Shown here piece after piece: positions 22,198 through 34,337 of a DNA stretch of 64,000 bases. Where the stretch lies: contig NC_041829.1 of NCBI RefSeq assembly GCF_900964775.1, positions 19,006,215 to 19,070,214 on the forward strand, read 5' to 3'. Each line of letters opens with the position of its first letter. Within the stretch, counting starts at the first letter, position 1. Source of the DNA: Scleropages formosus (lineage: Eukaryota; Chordata; Actinopteri; Osteoglossiformes; Osteoglossidae). The position numbers were made by a program, and so were the translations under genes. The notes beneath the pieces are model-generated. The model made no database searches, was not told the DNA's origin, and saw only the letters and a list, made by a program, of their open reading frames with translations.

Positions 22198-23209
22198 CTA
22201 GTAGTACCCCTGGTTGCTCTCCATCATTTTTTGCTCCAGCCTCATTTTGAGCTCGGAGACCAGCGCCGAACTGACTTCGCTCTCCTTTTTCCTACACGAT
22301 TTTTTGGCCGTCTTGGAAGCCACCGCCCCAGAGATGGTGGGCACTTCTCGCTGCCACTCACCAGGCTTGGGCTTAGTCGGGGGCGGCAGTAGTGCGGAGG
22401 GGGCACAGGGGGGTGGCGGCGGGGGCCGACGCACGTTATTGTTCTCGTTCATGTTATCGCCGTTGCCCGACGGATCTTCGATGAGGAACTTATCCGATGG
22501 ATTTCCCCAGCGCTTGAAGGGCATGTTGAAAGTCCATGGTCGGCGATCTTTGGGCCTCCTCCTGATGACGCGTCGGGCCGGCACGATCCTGTTAGACTTT
22601 GTGTTGCGCATGAACATAGCCGTAGAGATCAAGACCGTGACAACTACCATAGTACCAATGATACCCGCTACCACACCTAGGGCTTTCAACGGATTGTCCC
22701 TACTTTGCATTAAAAAGGCAGCCATGGGCCCCTTGAGTTGAGTCTGTAAAAGAGCACAAAGAGAATACTTTTAATCATGTCCATAGGACTAAAAATCAGT
22801 TTGTAGCTATTTGCCCAAAAACATGCAAGCTCAAGACATGCGTAAGCAGACCTCTGCCAGAGCACTCCAAGAAACCTGGGCTACAGAAGCAAGAAGCAAT
22901 CCAGAAGTGCACTTTCAGTTACCAGCAAAAGCTCTCGTCCTGGTCTGGATGAGTTTGAGCAAAGGACAGCTTTTGTCTCTCTCGGTACTTGTTGATGGCG
23001 GTGCCGTGTGATCGGACTTGTCGTGCTGTCTCCGAGCCGTGCAAAGAGTACATTTACGTTTACATTTATTTATTTATGAGACGCTTTTCTCCAAAGGGAC
23101 TTCCAATGAACTCTATGTAGCGTTATGAGCCCACACACCTTATTCACCACGGTGACTTACACTGCTGGATACACTACTTACACTGGGTCACTCATCCATA
23201 CATCGGTGG

Positions 23210-23265
<56 letters not shown>

Positions 23266-26203
23266 TTCACTCACTCACACACTATGGGGGAACCTGAACC
23301 TGAACATCAGCGCTCCCCTGTGATGGGTACGCTCCTCCTCTACAAGGAGCAAATCACAGGCTCTTTTTCCAACTGCTCTGCGGTATTTACTACTGAGGTT
23401 GTTACCCAGTGTCATGTGCAGACAAGATCAGAAGGGTTGGAAGGAGCACCCGTTGCAGCACTTGCTGCAGTGTTTTCAGCCCAACTCAGCATTAAAACTA
23501 GGCTTGCATGAATTCAAAATGTGGAAGTCATATCGTGTCGCAGAGACCTAGAACCCAAAGGTGTGGTCAAGGTGCTGTGGTTTGAACTGTGTCATTTTTA
23601 CTGCGCATATTTGTGCTCCTGTACTCTTTTACAGACAGTAATGTACTAACGCAATGATGTTTTTTTTTTTTTTTGGGAAGAGGATATAACTGCTCATGGA
23701 CAGATTTCACTGATTGTGTCTCCGAATAATCTTTCTGATCTTGCTCTGTGGTTGGACTCGGGACTTTTTCACTCTTTTCCAGTAAATGACCGAGGAAATG
23801 AGGACTGTCAGTGAAATGGTAAAGATGATAACGCTGAGGCAAATTTGAAAAACAGTCCATGGATGATTTCTGAGGCCCAAGAAGTAAGAAATCATTCTGG
23901 ATTTGATCTGAAAACACAATGTAACACAAAAGAGACAAACTTGTAGAGGGTTGCGCACACTACGCTCCAAGTCAAGTCTTCTTGAGAGAGAGCCATCGGC
24001 AATGAACTGGACAGGGCGAAAACAAATCAGCGCAAGCAAAAGACAGGACAAAAATGAAAAGAGATCACTTTTCTTGTGCAATAAACAATGAAGATATGGG
24101 CTGAACTGGTATTAATACATTCCGTGGATGCGCACAATTTAACCAGTGTTATTATGAACCATGTCACCTATTTAGTTTTTACATGTGTCGACAGATGGTA
24201 TTGAGCTGAACATTTTTGTGAATTTTGAATGTTTTCTTCTGATGCTTTGAGTCAGTGACTATAAGTTATGATATGAATTAAAGTTTTCCTCATCGAGCAA
24301 AACTGGCTGTGAAAGTCATTAAAATTTGTGTCTTTGTAAGTGTTTGTATATTTTTATATACTTAAAATTTTTTATACACTTTTATATATTTTAAATATTT
24401 TTGACAGGCCCATTTTCATGTAAAATTGGATGATAATTACATTTCCTGCCCTATAATAACATGGCTGATTTCTAACCACTATACTAAGACAATAGTAAGT
24501 GGACCAGAAAAGATCCGCGACCGTATCGGATGCGCTTACCGCTTCCGTGATGTCAATCTTGACCACCGTGGTGGTGCTGAAGGACGGCGATCCCCTGTCC
24601 CGGGCCTGGACCACCAGCGACCATGTGCACTCCTTCTGCTTGGTGATGTTCTGCACGATGTCCATGGACTTGATGTAGGGCTTCAGCTTGATCTCACCCG
24701 TATCCCCGTTGATATCGAAGATATTGTCCGGGTCTGCTTTCATAATGGAGTACTCGATGACGTTATTGGGCTCCTCCGCGTCCTCGTCTATTGCCTACCA
24801 GTACAGACACAGACAGATGTGAAACTGAGAAGAGGAGTTTACATTATGCATTTACTTTACTTTACACACTTTACACTTATGTGCTGGGCAGGTACTTTTC
24901 TCCAGGGAGTCAAACAGCTCAAAGTGCAATATCATATTATTAATTAATTTACCTGGCATGTGACATTCTCCAAACGGACTTACAACATCAGGTGTGTACG
25001 CTAAAGCTGGGGTGCAGACCAAACCCCCCAGGACAAAAACCCCCTCTTTTGAAACACAAGGTAGGACACTAAGCTTCTTATCATTATTTAGCCATTTATA
25101 CAACTGGGTAATTTTTACTCCATCACTAAGTACCTTAATGAAGGGCCAGATTTGCACGCAGTTTTTTTTAGCACGAGGCTACACGTCTGCGTTCGATGCA
25201 ACCCTTCCGCTTCTTTTGTCACCCCACTGTAACAGGGACACCAACCTCTATCTTCACAGGGGCTCCAATGACCATGGTCTTCTCCACAAAATTCTCATGG
25301 AACTCCGGCGGGTGGTCGTTCAGGTCCAGGACCGTGACGAAGACCTCAGCCAGGCTGTACTTTCCCTCTATATCCTCTGCCTTCACGTAGAAGTTATATT
25401 TAGACCTGAGCTCGGCATCGAGGGTCGCCCAAGGCTGCGTGTAAATGATGCCTGACGTGGAGTGAATGATGAACCTGAAAGGCAGAGTGCAGAAGTGAGC
25501 GCAAGCAGGACGGCCCCGTGGTGGTGTTTCTGCCCATTTCCGGCACAGTCCGCTTCCAGAAGGCTGATGCGACGTGTGATGCTCCGCAGGCATGGCTCGG
25601 ACCAGAACGAGGAGCGAATGCTCTGGAGCGAAAATGAAAAAGCTGCCGGGTCAATAAGTTTGCACACCGATTAAATCTTGTTTTACGACAAAAATAGAGA
25701 CCCTCCTGGATGTTAGATTTACCGCAGTGGCCGGGACTTGAGTCGTGTCTTTTCCACATTTTTAACAACTTTTCTCCTGCGAAATTCAACACTTTGCCTT
25801 GTAACTGCGAGTTTTCACACGTTCTTAATTGGACTCCTGCTTCGAGGTGCGACCTGAGTTCAAATTTGCATATGAGTGTATGTTGCCGCGCTTTCACACA
25901 CTCCAGAATCTTCCTGCTCCAACCCCCCCCCCCCCCCCAGCTGTCACACTGCAGGCTAATTGGCCCCATTGCATGAGACGCCCCCCCCAGGTCTATTTTT
26001 TCCTCCAATCCAATTAAAAGATTAGCCAGAGCCATCTTTAGGTAAGCTGTTTGTGCAGCAGGGTGCCGAGCGAGCGGGACGACCCGGCCTGCGACGAGGG
26101 GCTGCTTGGGGACGCTCAAGGACCCTCCGAAAGTCCGCGTCACGAGGAAAACAAGAAGTCGGCAGACACGAGTGCGTACACGCACACGCACGCACACGCA
26201 CAG

Positions 26204-26243
<40 letters not shown>

Positions 26244-29200
26244 AGAGACTGGGGGGCCAGGACGCCTCCAAGTGCAGAGGCTGTTTCTCACAAATCCGAC
26301 GCAAGCGATGTGTTGCCGAACTGAAAGGAAACAGGAAATATGCTGTGCATATTAAAAAATGCCGAGACAGCTTTACAGTTCATAAGTGTAAAGGAACACA
26401 CTGCCAAAGTCAAGGGACGAATTCCAAATCGCTGGCCGCTAGCTTCCAGCCTCGTGATGAGTGGCATTATGGGGACGCATAATTAATACGCTCGGTGGAC
26501 TGTCTGTTTTTCCGCTCGAAGATGCATAATCGGAGCTTTACAACTGCTGATGTTGCGTAAGTGATGGTTTCTACGGGATTTATTCTGATGCGCTGGCTTC
26601 GTACCAGCTGGGAGACCTGCGATACGTCAGACCTCCGTGACATAATCAGTAATCATTGATATTGGCAGAAAAGCACAATAATAGCACATAATTCTACTCA
26701 CAAATCAGCTCCTGACCCATGGATAGAGTACTTCACCTCCCCCCAAAGGCCGGAATCTGGATCAGTTGCCTGGGAAATGGGAAGGGGGAGCAGAGGAATG
26801 TCATGAGGAGATCGCGCTCTGCTGGGTAGAACCGTTCTCCGTCGCAGGACCTGTTCCGGAACGTAAATAAAAGCTGCCGAAAGGACCCCACGAGGGCCTG
26901 TTTTTAATCCGTCCGCAGACCAAGGTCGTCCACTTGCGGTTCATTTAGCTGATTGAAATTGTCCAGTAATAACCCGTGATGATCAACAGCTCTTACACAA
27001 TATGTGGAGGGTTTAGCTTTAAAGGGGGATTTCTGCTCTTCGCCCCGATTCAGACCAATGTCATCATCCTCCTCTTACGCTCCATCATGGGTGGCTTTAC
27101 TTTCCAGCTCTCATACAGTATTGGCTTCCAGCGCAGATATAGAGACTGTATGTTGCAGCAGAAATCATATTGTATGAATGGAGAAATAAATGTCAATTGC
27201 TTGTAGCTGTTAAAAGAAAAAAAAAAAAACGACAATGCGAGGCATCCCGGTCAAGGGCATCGAATAAATATATGAAATTCGATATTGGAAATTATGTACA
27301 TTTGAAAAATTACGATCCCTCAGACTGCATATTCTACAGTTAAATTAATAACCTGTAAATTTGCACTACAGAAGTAATTTTCTAATTCTCTCTCAGCGAT
27401 GTGTGTTGAAGGGATTTGGATCGTGCTTTTCATTCATGAAATCAAAATATTAACATCACTTGGAAGTTGAAGCCAGAGGCTTTTTTGTTTTCAGCATCGC
27501 GAATTTGCCAGCTGCAGAAATAAAGTAGGAAATGACAAATATCCGTTTCAAGGTGTTGAAGGAACCGCATTTAGGTTGACGGCAACCATAGCAGCACCAG
27601 CAAGTAAACTTGTTCTCCAACAAAGGGATTGGATTCAGTGGACGACGAATCCTGACGTGACCTTTGTAAGTCGACTTGGTGTTACTCACAGTTACAGCCA
27701 CAACGTTGGATCCTCCGGGGGAGTTCTCTGGGATCCTGGCGATGTAGAAGTCCGACGAGAACTTGGGAGTGTTGTCGTTGGTGTCCAGGAGGTGAATGAT
27801 GATGTCGGCGGTGGCGCTGAACCGCTCGAGCGTGTCGATCTCGACTGCAAGGAGCTGGGAAACCATGTTCAAATGCAGTTGGACTGGGACCGATCGTCTT
27901 CGATCGATCAATCGCGATCGTCCTCGAGGAAACCAAGCAATCTGGGGGGGTCCGGTTAGCGCTTACATGCAGTTCTGTACAACTATGGTGAGATCATTGA
28001 AAACTAGGAATGAGTCTCTAGGCACCAGCATGGACTCTTCAGGGGTCAGTGTTGGGAATAAACTGAAGTTACACCCAAGGAATGGCTTTAGCAGCATCCA
28101 AGCAGTCAAGGGCACACTGGTGACTTGCAATAGACGTACAAAGCGATTCCTTCGTGCTTTTGGTCAGCGTGCACTACGACAACTGAGAAGATTCCATTCA
28201 TACCTTAAATGTTAAAAACTGGTGCTTTTCGTAGTCGATGGCAGCGGAGTTCTCCACGATGACCGTGACCTGCGCTTCGTTGAGCACGGTCTGCGGCACC
28301 ACGCGCAGAACACGGCTCGGACCCACCAGCCTCAGGTTAAATTTGGCATTCGCCCCCTGCAGAAGAATCCACCCTCATGTGAGATGTCGCAGCACTACTC
28401 GTCGGTCTACAGAAAACATTCTGCGCTCGACCCGTGAATATGGTTAAATGTCGCAGTGCACTTGAGCGATCTGATTTATTTTCATTTCTTTTTGCTGTAT
28501 GTACTTATCATGTTTTCATGTCCAATCCAAGGAAATCTCTTTGTGTATCCATGTGGCCTTTTTTCCTGCTCATTTCTATTTTTAATTAATGACATAAGCC
28601 CTACCCTAAGTGCTACTTCGCTGTTTGAAGACAGTATATCGGAAACTGGTGGTCAATATGCTATTGCTTTGTGCTCGTAACTGGAATTACGTAAGATGCA
28701 AACAAAGCAAAACTGCAGTTATTGTTTCAGCTCTTGACAGACATTTATGTAATTCGTCACATCTGCCGTCGAAAACATAGTGCATACGGCCCATTTCCGT
28801 AATGGATACCGCTGTATTCACTAAAGCACAAGGCCGCATCATTCCCAGAGGAATTTCAAGCTTAAAGAACTATTTTTGTTTTTGTTTGTTTTCTATATTT
28901 GATTGTAATCTGTGAATAAGCATGTGGATGGAATAAACAGATGTACAGCAGACATCGCTGGAAATGTTCACTGATGTCACTATTTCTTCCACCGGGCATT
29001 TAAAGCATCGCACTGTACATATAATTCAAATAAATAAATAATCAGTACAGCTATATTTCATACTGTTATGACAGGAAACAATACAAGAATGTTATGTAAT
29101 CTTCTGTGGTGGACTAGTGCTCAATCCACTGCGTAACCTGATTACCATTGCACCCTGTGCCTCCAGGATGGGCTCCGGACCGCTACGACCCTGCCTTCGA

Positions 29201-32200
29201 CAAGTTGTCACCGAAAGTGAGTGAGAGCGAGGAAGAATATAATCCCTCTTTATTTGTTTCGTTCTAATCATGTAAAGCCCACAAGCCACTCAGAGTGTAG
29301 AATGGGAGCCTGTGGATAGAAAACCTCCATTCTGGTTGGATAGCTCAGTTTCTCCATTGCCCATCCCAGTTCTTATTATTAACATTATTAAGAATATTAA
29401 CAGTATTCTTCACTTGTCTGACATCTTTGTACGGGGGTGGGTTTATACAAGCCAAAAGAAAGCTTACTGTGTTGGACGATAACCGGAACATGACCGTCTA
29501 CGCCAAAACAATCTCGCAACGTCAACAGTCCGTATAGGACAGCAATAAAGAATCATTTAATAATTCTGTAGATATTTCAAATGGAACTGATAACAGAGTG
29601 ACACGGGAAATAATTAGCACAAGGATAAAAGTTAGAGGAAAATAACAAAGGCTGCTGAAAATGAAGTAAACCGAAAAAAGGCTTCTGGCAGCTGAGGAGA
29701 GGAAAACAAAGAACCCCTGAGCCAAAGAAATGGGAGAAAAATAAACCTCTGTGGGTGAGAGCATCAGGGGGCTGCCCACCCGTCCTAGGCTGAGGATTAC
29801 CCTGAGGATAATCCCCGCCGGAGACACCCACCTGATCTGAGTCATTGACGGTTATCTTCAAGCCTCTGAGGATTTCACCTTCGGTGGGGTGCTCATACAT
29901 GGTGAGCTCGAACTTGCTCTGCGGGCCGTTCTCCCCGTAGAAGGTGGGTGGGTGGTTGTTGAGGTCCTCTACTCGGATAGCGAGCGTGGTGACGGCGGAG
30001 TCCATCAGCTCCCCGCCCTCGCCCAGCTCCGACGCCTGTCATTTCATGAGAGACGTCACACTGTTACAGGGCACCGCCGCATAGAAGTGCCTCCAGTGAC
30101 AGCAACACGTCACGTTGAAAGCACGAAAGAACTCCTGAACACACGGTTTTGTGTTGATACATGCAAAATAACCACTATAAAATTGGGGTAATGTGAAAAA
30201 GCACATGTACAAAGATGTTACAACATGTGCCATGTATGATACATTTTCCAGAATCAGAAACATGAAAAGCTGCACTGACGTACGCTGGAAAATTGAAATA
30301 TTCCTATAATTTAAGAAAGAACTCTTATAATAAAGGCACATACCTTTATTCTGAGTTCAAACAGTTCTTTCTTAAGATTGACAGGGTAAGTAAGAAGAGT
30401 AACACATCCGCTCGTGCTGTTTATGCTGAAAACATCATCATTTCCTGTTGGGAAATAAAACACAAGTGCTGTACAGCATTTGATCTTTTTTAAAATGCAT
30501 ATTTAATCTGCACCGATGATTGTAGCCCTTGGATTTATTAGTTTAACAACTGGAACAAAGTTCAAATAAAATGAATTAAAGACGGTTGTGTTTTGCTGAG
30601 TCTGTTATGCGGGATCGCCATTTTTTATTGAAACATGTATTTCTATAAATACTTAATTACAAAAACAATGAAAACAGAGGTGTACAAAAAAGGAAAAATA
30701 CAGAAACAGTAGATCTTCCAGAGATTTGTAATTGGCTAAAACTTTCAGTTGCAATATTGTTGTCCCTTTTTGAAAAACAAGGTCATAACTGCCATATTAA
30801 GTAGAAAACATTATTTTGAATAATACTTTGTCCCCTTTGACACTGATATACCGCCATCAAAGACTTTTGAAGGTTAATATTGAACTTACCACTGACAATC
30901 GAATAGTAAATGGGATTAGGGTTCGTTTGATCTCCATCTTTCGCATAAACAGTAAAAATTTCAGAACCCTGAAAAAAAACAGTTTATCAATCATTCTCAG
31001 TTTACATTTCAGTGGAATGCAATAAAAAGAGAAATCTTAACATTTTTAATACACACACACGTGCATTTTAAATATCTAAACAAAAATGGAATATAATGAG
31101 TTAATTTTAGAGAATTTAGTAAAAACAGCCACTGAATCAGACTATGATGGTGAATATAATATAATATAATATAATCATCAGCAAAAATTGTGTTTCACTC
31201 AGCATCACGGCACTTGACGAGCCCATACGTACCGGCACTGACACCTCGTACACGTATCCAAAGTAAGGCGTGCCAATGAAGGTGGGGGGTGTGTCCTGTG
31301 TGTCCATCACATTGATCGTCACTGTGGCTGAAGATGTCATCACCTGGTACCTCCCATTGTATTTTCCACCCCCATCCTGAAAGACAGGGAGGCCATGTCT
31401 TCTACTGCACGTGGGAGAATGCGTTGTGCAAGACGTTGGGACGAACATTTGCAGCGCCCCTGCGGAGGTCGGCGGAGGTCAGCTCACTTTGGCAGCCACC
31501 GTGACGAAGAAGGTCCGGGTCGTCTCGTAATCCAGGGCTTCGCCGGCTTTGATTCGAAGGACCCCGCTGTGTCCATCTATGGCAAACTTGTTCATGGGGT
31601 TAACCTGGATTCGAAAGCAGGGACGACAGACGCATGTGATGAAAAACGAGGGAAATACAGCGAAAACAGATGTGAAGTTTGAGAAATGCGTCGTTCACGA
31701 GGACATCTCCGCGTAACCCACGTTGAGCAGCAACATCTGCCGCTCAGACAGACGGAAATCTTCCCCCGCTGGACGCGGAGGAATAGCCGGCATTAGGGCA
31801 AACCTTGCGATGCGCCAGTCAATTAGTCTAGAATGTTCTGGAACATTTAGATGACATTCTAAGGGGCAGGCGGGGTGAGGGTTAGCAATCTCTCGTCCAG
31901 ATGTTCACCGTGTATTGCACAAGTGTCATATCTGCCAGCGGCAAAGTGCTGACTAATATTGGGCGCCAGCCGCAGGCAAACCTAAGCTGTCAGTAAGCTC
32001 TCGGTACCGGACCCAAATGTAATTGAAATTTAATCCGGCAGCGTCCCTCCGACTGCGCTTTTGTCCAGAATTAAATGTGCTTACCGTACTCTGTATTATC
32101 ATTTTCCGTACGCGCAGATTAACCTTTTTATCCTCGGACTTTGCGACAATTTCCCGCAAAAGGCTTTCAGACATTTCGGACGGTTATACATCCCGTCAGA

Positions 32201-34207
32201 GGCGAGGGCCCTCGAACCCTCCGGGCTCTGCTGGGAAACGTTACCTGGAGGTAGTAGGTGACGCTGCCCCCCGATCCGATGTCCCTGTCCACCGCCGACA
32301 CCCTGTAGATGCTGCTCCCCGGTTCCGCGTCCTGGGAACGAGCCGGAAGCACCGGGTTTTCACGTACGCTCGTCTTTTTCTCGCCACGTGATGTAACCTT
32401 CTCTCCCCCCTTGCGTTTTACTATGTTTTCACTTGCTGCCTTCAGGGATCCTTCGGAATAAATGACGGCGCCCCTAGCTCTCATACCTCCGGGACGTCCA
32501 CGACGAAGGGCAGGTTCTGAAACTCGGGCCGCTCGTCGTTGGCGTCTGTCACGAACACCCGCACTTTTTCCTCGACCTTCGGTAAAAGCGGACGGAGAAA
32601 CGCGTCCGTGGCCCGGAAACACACACCTGCAGGGGTTCGGCGACGTGCCGACGACACCGGTGTGCGAAACGGTCCCTTTCACTTACCTTATTGCGGCCGT
32701 CAGTAATGCTGACGAGAACTTCAATTTCGTCTTGTTTCTAAGAGTCGGAAGAGGGTCGTCGATCAGAAGCAACCGAAACACACACACGCACACACACACA
32801 CACGCACAAGCACACACACGCACACACACACACACACGCAAGCTCTCGTGCTGTACTTGAGCTTACTTCTCTGTCAAGTTCTTCAACGAGGGTCACGTTT
32901 CCAGATTTGGGCTCCACTTTAAAGAACTCCTTGGAGCCTTTTTCGAAGGCCATCCCAAACCTCACGGGGTCGTTCTCAGGGTCAGTTCCATTGAGGACAT
33001 ATATCTGTGTTCCTGCATCACAACGGAGGGGATTAAACACACACACACACACACTACAGATGAGGAAAAGATACTTAACTCCTTATCATTTAATACGGCT
33101 GTTGCAATGAACCGCTGTGACGACAGATGTGGGGAGGTTGACGTGACCTCCGTTTCACCATGTTAATACCTCGTTTTGACTGGCCCGACCCTGCGCTTGT
33201 GTAAATCACAGCGTGCACAAACTGGCCTCGCGCAACTGACGTAACCCACCTCCGTCAGCCGGCCAAAGGGGCTCGGAGGTCAAGGGAATCGTTTGCCTGT
33301 TTTGCGGAGGGGCGTTTTGGCATTTCCAGGTGTTGTGGTCGGTCGCTGACCCCCTCGGGGGGGGTCAGCCTGGGGTAAAGAACGCCTTCGCTAAGCCTGA
33401 TGATACACGTCATCCTTCTGGAGAGCATTACGGAACCTAAAGCCCCCGATTAGCCGAGCGCGCGGCCAGAGAGGGACCGTTAGGTTTCGGTTACGCCGCC
33501 CACGGCTTGTACGTGCGCGCACGTAGTAAAAAGACGGTACTGCCGTGTAAAGACTGCTAGAGGCAGGTGTCGAACCGCGTTCTGGCTCGTCCGCTCAACG
33601 GCGGGCGGCTCTGCCGTCCGTGTCCGGCGCTCACCTGCTGGCGTGTCTTCGGACAGGCTGAAAAGAGCCATGTTTCCGTTACCGCTGCTCGGCCCGTTGT
33701 CGAAGAAGTGAGGGGCGTAGTCGGCTTGCGCTGCACATCGACACAAATGAATCACAGGCGAACATGGTCAACAAGCACCGCCGCCCATGATCGTTCGCAA
33801 AACGACAAACGTTTCGAGGCTGAGGACGTGATCTACGCGGTACGGGCTTATTTTTAGATCCTCCGCGCTCTTGAGCAGGACTTCAGTTCGGCTCGTGATA
33901 AAACGTGCGGTCCCTCCATGCGGTCGCGCCGGGCTCAACGGAAGGACATCGACTCACCTGCTGAGAACGGGACGGGTGAGAAGTCGGGAGGAAGGAGAGG
34001 GGAAGAAAAAGAGAGGTACTTCAGAGCGGGAAGGGAGAAGCAGCGCACATTTCCAGTCGGAACGAGAGCCGTGATCCAGCAGGGGAGATCTCGGCCGTAG
34101 ACGTTCGTCCGACACCGGCTCTGAGGACAGGAGAGAGAAAACTCACCGTAGCAGACGTGGACCAGGGTGAGAAAGAGGGAAATCCGCACTTCCTTCGCAT
34201 TCTTCAT
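22198..34207 (-). CDS. cdhr1: CDHR1, photoreceptor cadherin (cadherin-related family member 1)
   Basis: Seventeen coding exons, in transcript order: 34207-34147, 33730-33635, 33012-32867, 32737-32687, 32576-32487, 32331-32245, 31604-31488, 31376-31233, 30968-30890, 30444-30344, 30035-29832, 28356-28204, 27854-27690, 26769-26702, 25474-25246, 24794-24540, 22743-22198. The total is 2,592 nt, 863 aa (human 859), all GT-AG and in phase. A signal peptide is followed by six cadherin repeats with calcium motifs such as DANDERPEF (near 129), DTQDTPP (241), DLNNHPP (348), LDTNDN (466) and [10 protein letters not shown] (570), a membrane span near 703-726, and a proline-rich cytoplasmic tail. In photoreceptors CDHR1 sits at the base of the outer segment at the edges of nascent discs; human loss causes cone-rod dystrophy. 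An alternative last exon is listed separately. Confidence 0.97.
23050..23310 (-). mobile_element. V-core type SINE fragment with AC microsatellite, in CDHR1
   Basis: Reverse-oriented SINE between the alternative and standard last exons of CDHR1. It reads the complement of the 60036-60410 copy: tail complement ATTTATTTATGAGACGCTTT, then CACCGTGGTGAATAAGG-type sequence, and an AC repeat at 23211-23262. The tRNA head is missing or unrecognisable. Confidence 0.75.
23707..23907 (-). CDS. cdhr1: Alternative last exon of CDHR1 encoding a second transmembrane segment and short tail
   Basis: Lies between CDHR1 exons 16 and 17 on the same strand. It has a good acceptor (GTGTTTTCAG|ATC), starts in phase 0 exactly as exon 17 does, and reads 66 codons to a TGA. 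The protein aligns without gaps to the start of exon 17: both have an R-(D/N)-x-P element 9 to 12 residues after a shared Met, then 22 hydrophobic residues ending TVLIS, then a basic stretch with R and P at matching places. The tail is only about 23 residues, ending RRHNQ, instead of the proline-rich tail of exon 17. A transcript using it would make a 748-aa cadherin with the same ectodomain. I infer an old exon duplication giving alternative C-termini; mammalian CDHR1 is also known with more than one C-terminus, but orthology is not shown. Confidence 0.65.
   Translation of the reverse strand: MKSRMISYFLGLRNHPWTVFQICLSVIIFTISLTVLISSVIYWKRVKKSRVQPQSKIRKIIRRHNQ
24845..25160 (-). mobile_element. 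Degenerate SINE fragment in CDHR1 intron 15
   Basis: Reverse-oriented remnants of the LINE-tailed SINE: TTTACTTTACAC-rich tail complement, then CATTTATACAACTGGGTAA and CACTAAGTACCTTAATGAAG, which match complements of the body seen at 16611-16822. It is badly decayed. Confidence 0.5.
25923..25938 (+). repeat. Poly-C run in CDHR1 intron 14
   Basis: Sixteen consecutive C residues; likely length-variable. Confidence 0.9.
26178..26241 (+). repeat. AC-rich microsatellite in CDHR1 intron 14
   Basis: Imperfect ACGCAC units grade into a pure AC run of about 34 bases. It produces spurious long open frames on both strands. Confidence 0.9.
30311..30375 (-). other. Two-tier inverted repeat around the CDHR1 exon 10 donor site
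   Basis: A perfect 13-base inverted repeat (TTAAGAAAGAACT at 30311-30323 with AGTTCTTTCTTAA at 30363-30375) encloses a perfect 8-base inverted repeat (AATAAAGG at 30329-30336 with CCTTTATT at 30343-30350) and a 6-base loop. The exon 10 5' splice site, GT at 30343-30342, falls at the top of the inner stem. In pre-mRNA this could bury the donor. Confidence 0.6.
32779..32839 (+). repeat. AC-rich microsatellite filling much of CDHR1 intron 3
   Basis: The intron between CDHR1 exons 3 and 4 is only 129 bases, and about 60 of them are ACAC/ACGC repeat (GT-rich in the transcript). Confidence 0.9.
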
Positions 34208-34331
34208 GGTAGAAGAAGGGCGTCGCGGGCTGGCTCATGCAGGAGGCTGCCGGAGGGCAGCGGGAGAGCCGAGTGTCCTTCTCAAGGTGTCCGCGGCTCA
34301 CGGCAAGAGGCTGAAGCAGCTGCTCGCACGC

Positions 34332-34337
34332 TAATCC
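34332..34337 (+). promoter_or_regulatory. CRX/OTX-type site TAATCC upstream of CDHR1
   Basis: The core motif TAATCC of the photoreceptor homeodomain factors CRX and OTX2 lies about 125 bases upstream of the CDHR1 start codon, in the presumed promoter and 5' UTR. CDHR1 is a photoreceptor gene, so such a site is expected, but a single 6-mer is weak evidence. Confidence 0.3.

Noticed and set aside
22214-22741. 175-codon plus-strand frame opposite the last CDHR1 exon
   Set aside because: Antisense shadow of exon 17, which has the transmembrane segment and cadherin-tail homology.
23211-23262. Regular AC array considered as a CRISPR-like or satellite array
   Set aside because: A plain dinucleotide microsatellite with no spacer structure, and a vertebrate genome has no CRISPR arrays.
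25400-26239. 279-codon minus-strand frame across CDHR1 introns
   Set aside because: Begins in translated AC/GT microsatellite, crosses splice signals and overlaps exon 15 in another frame.
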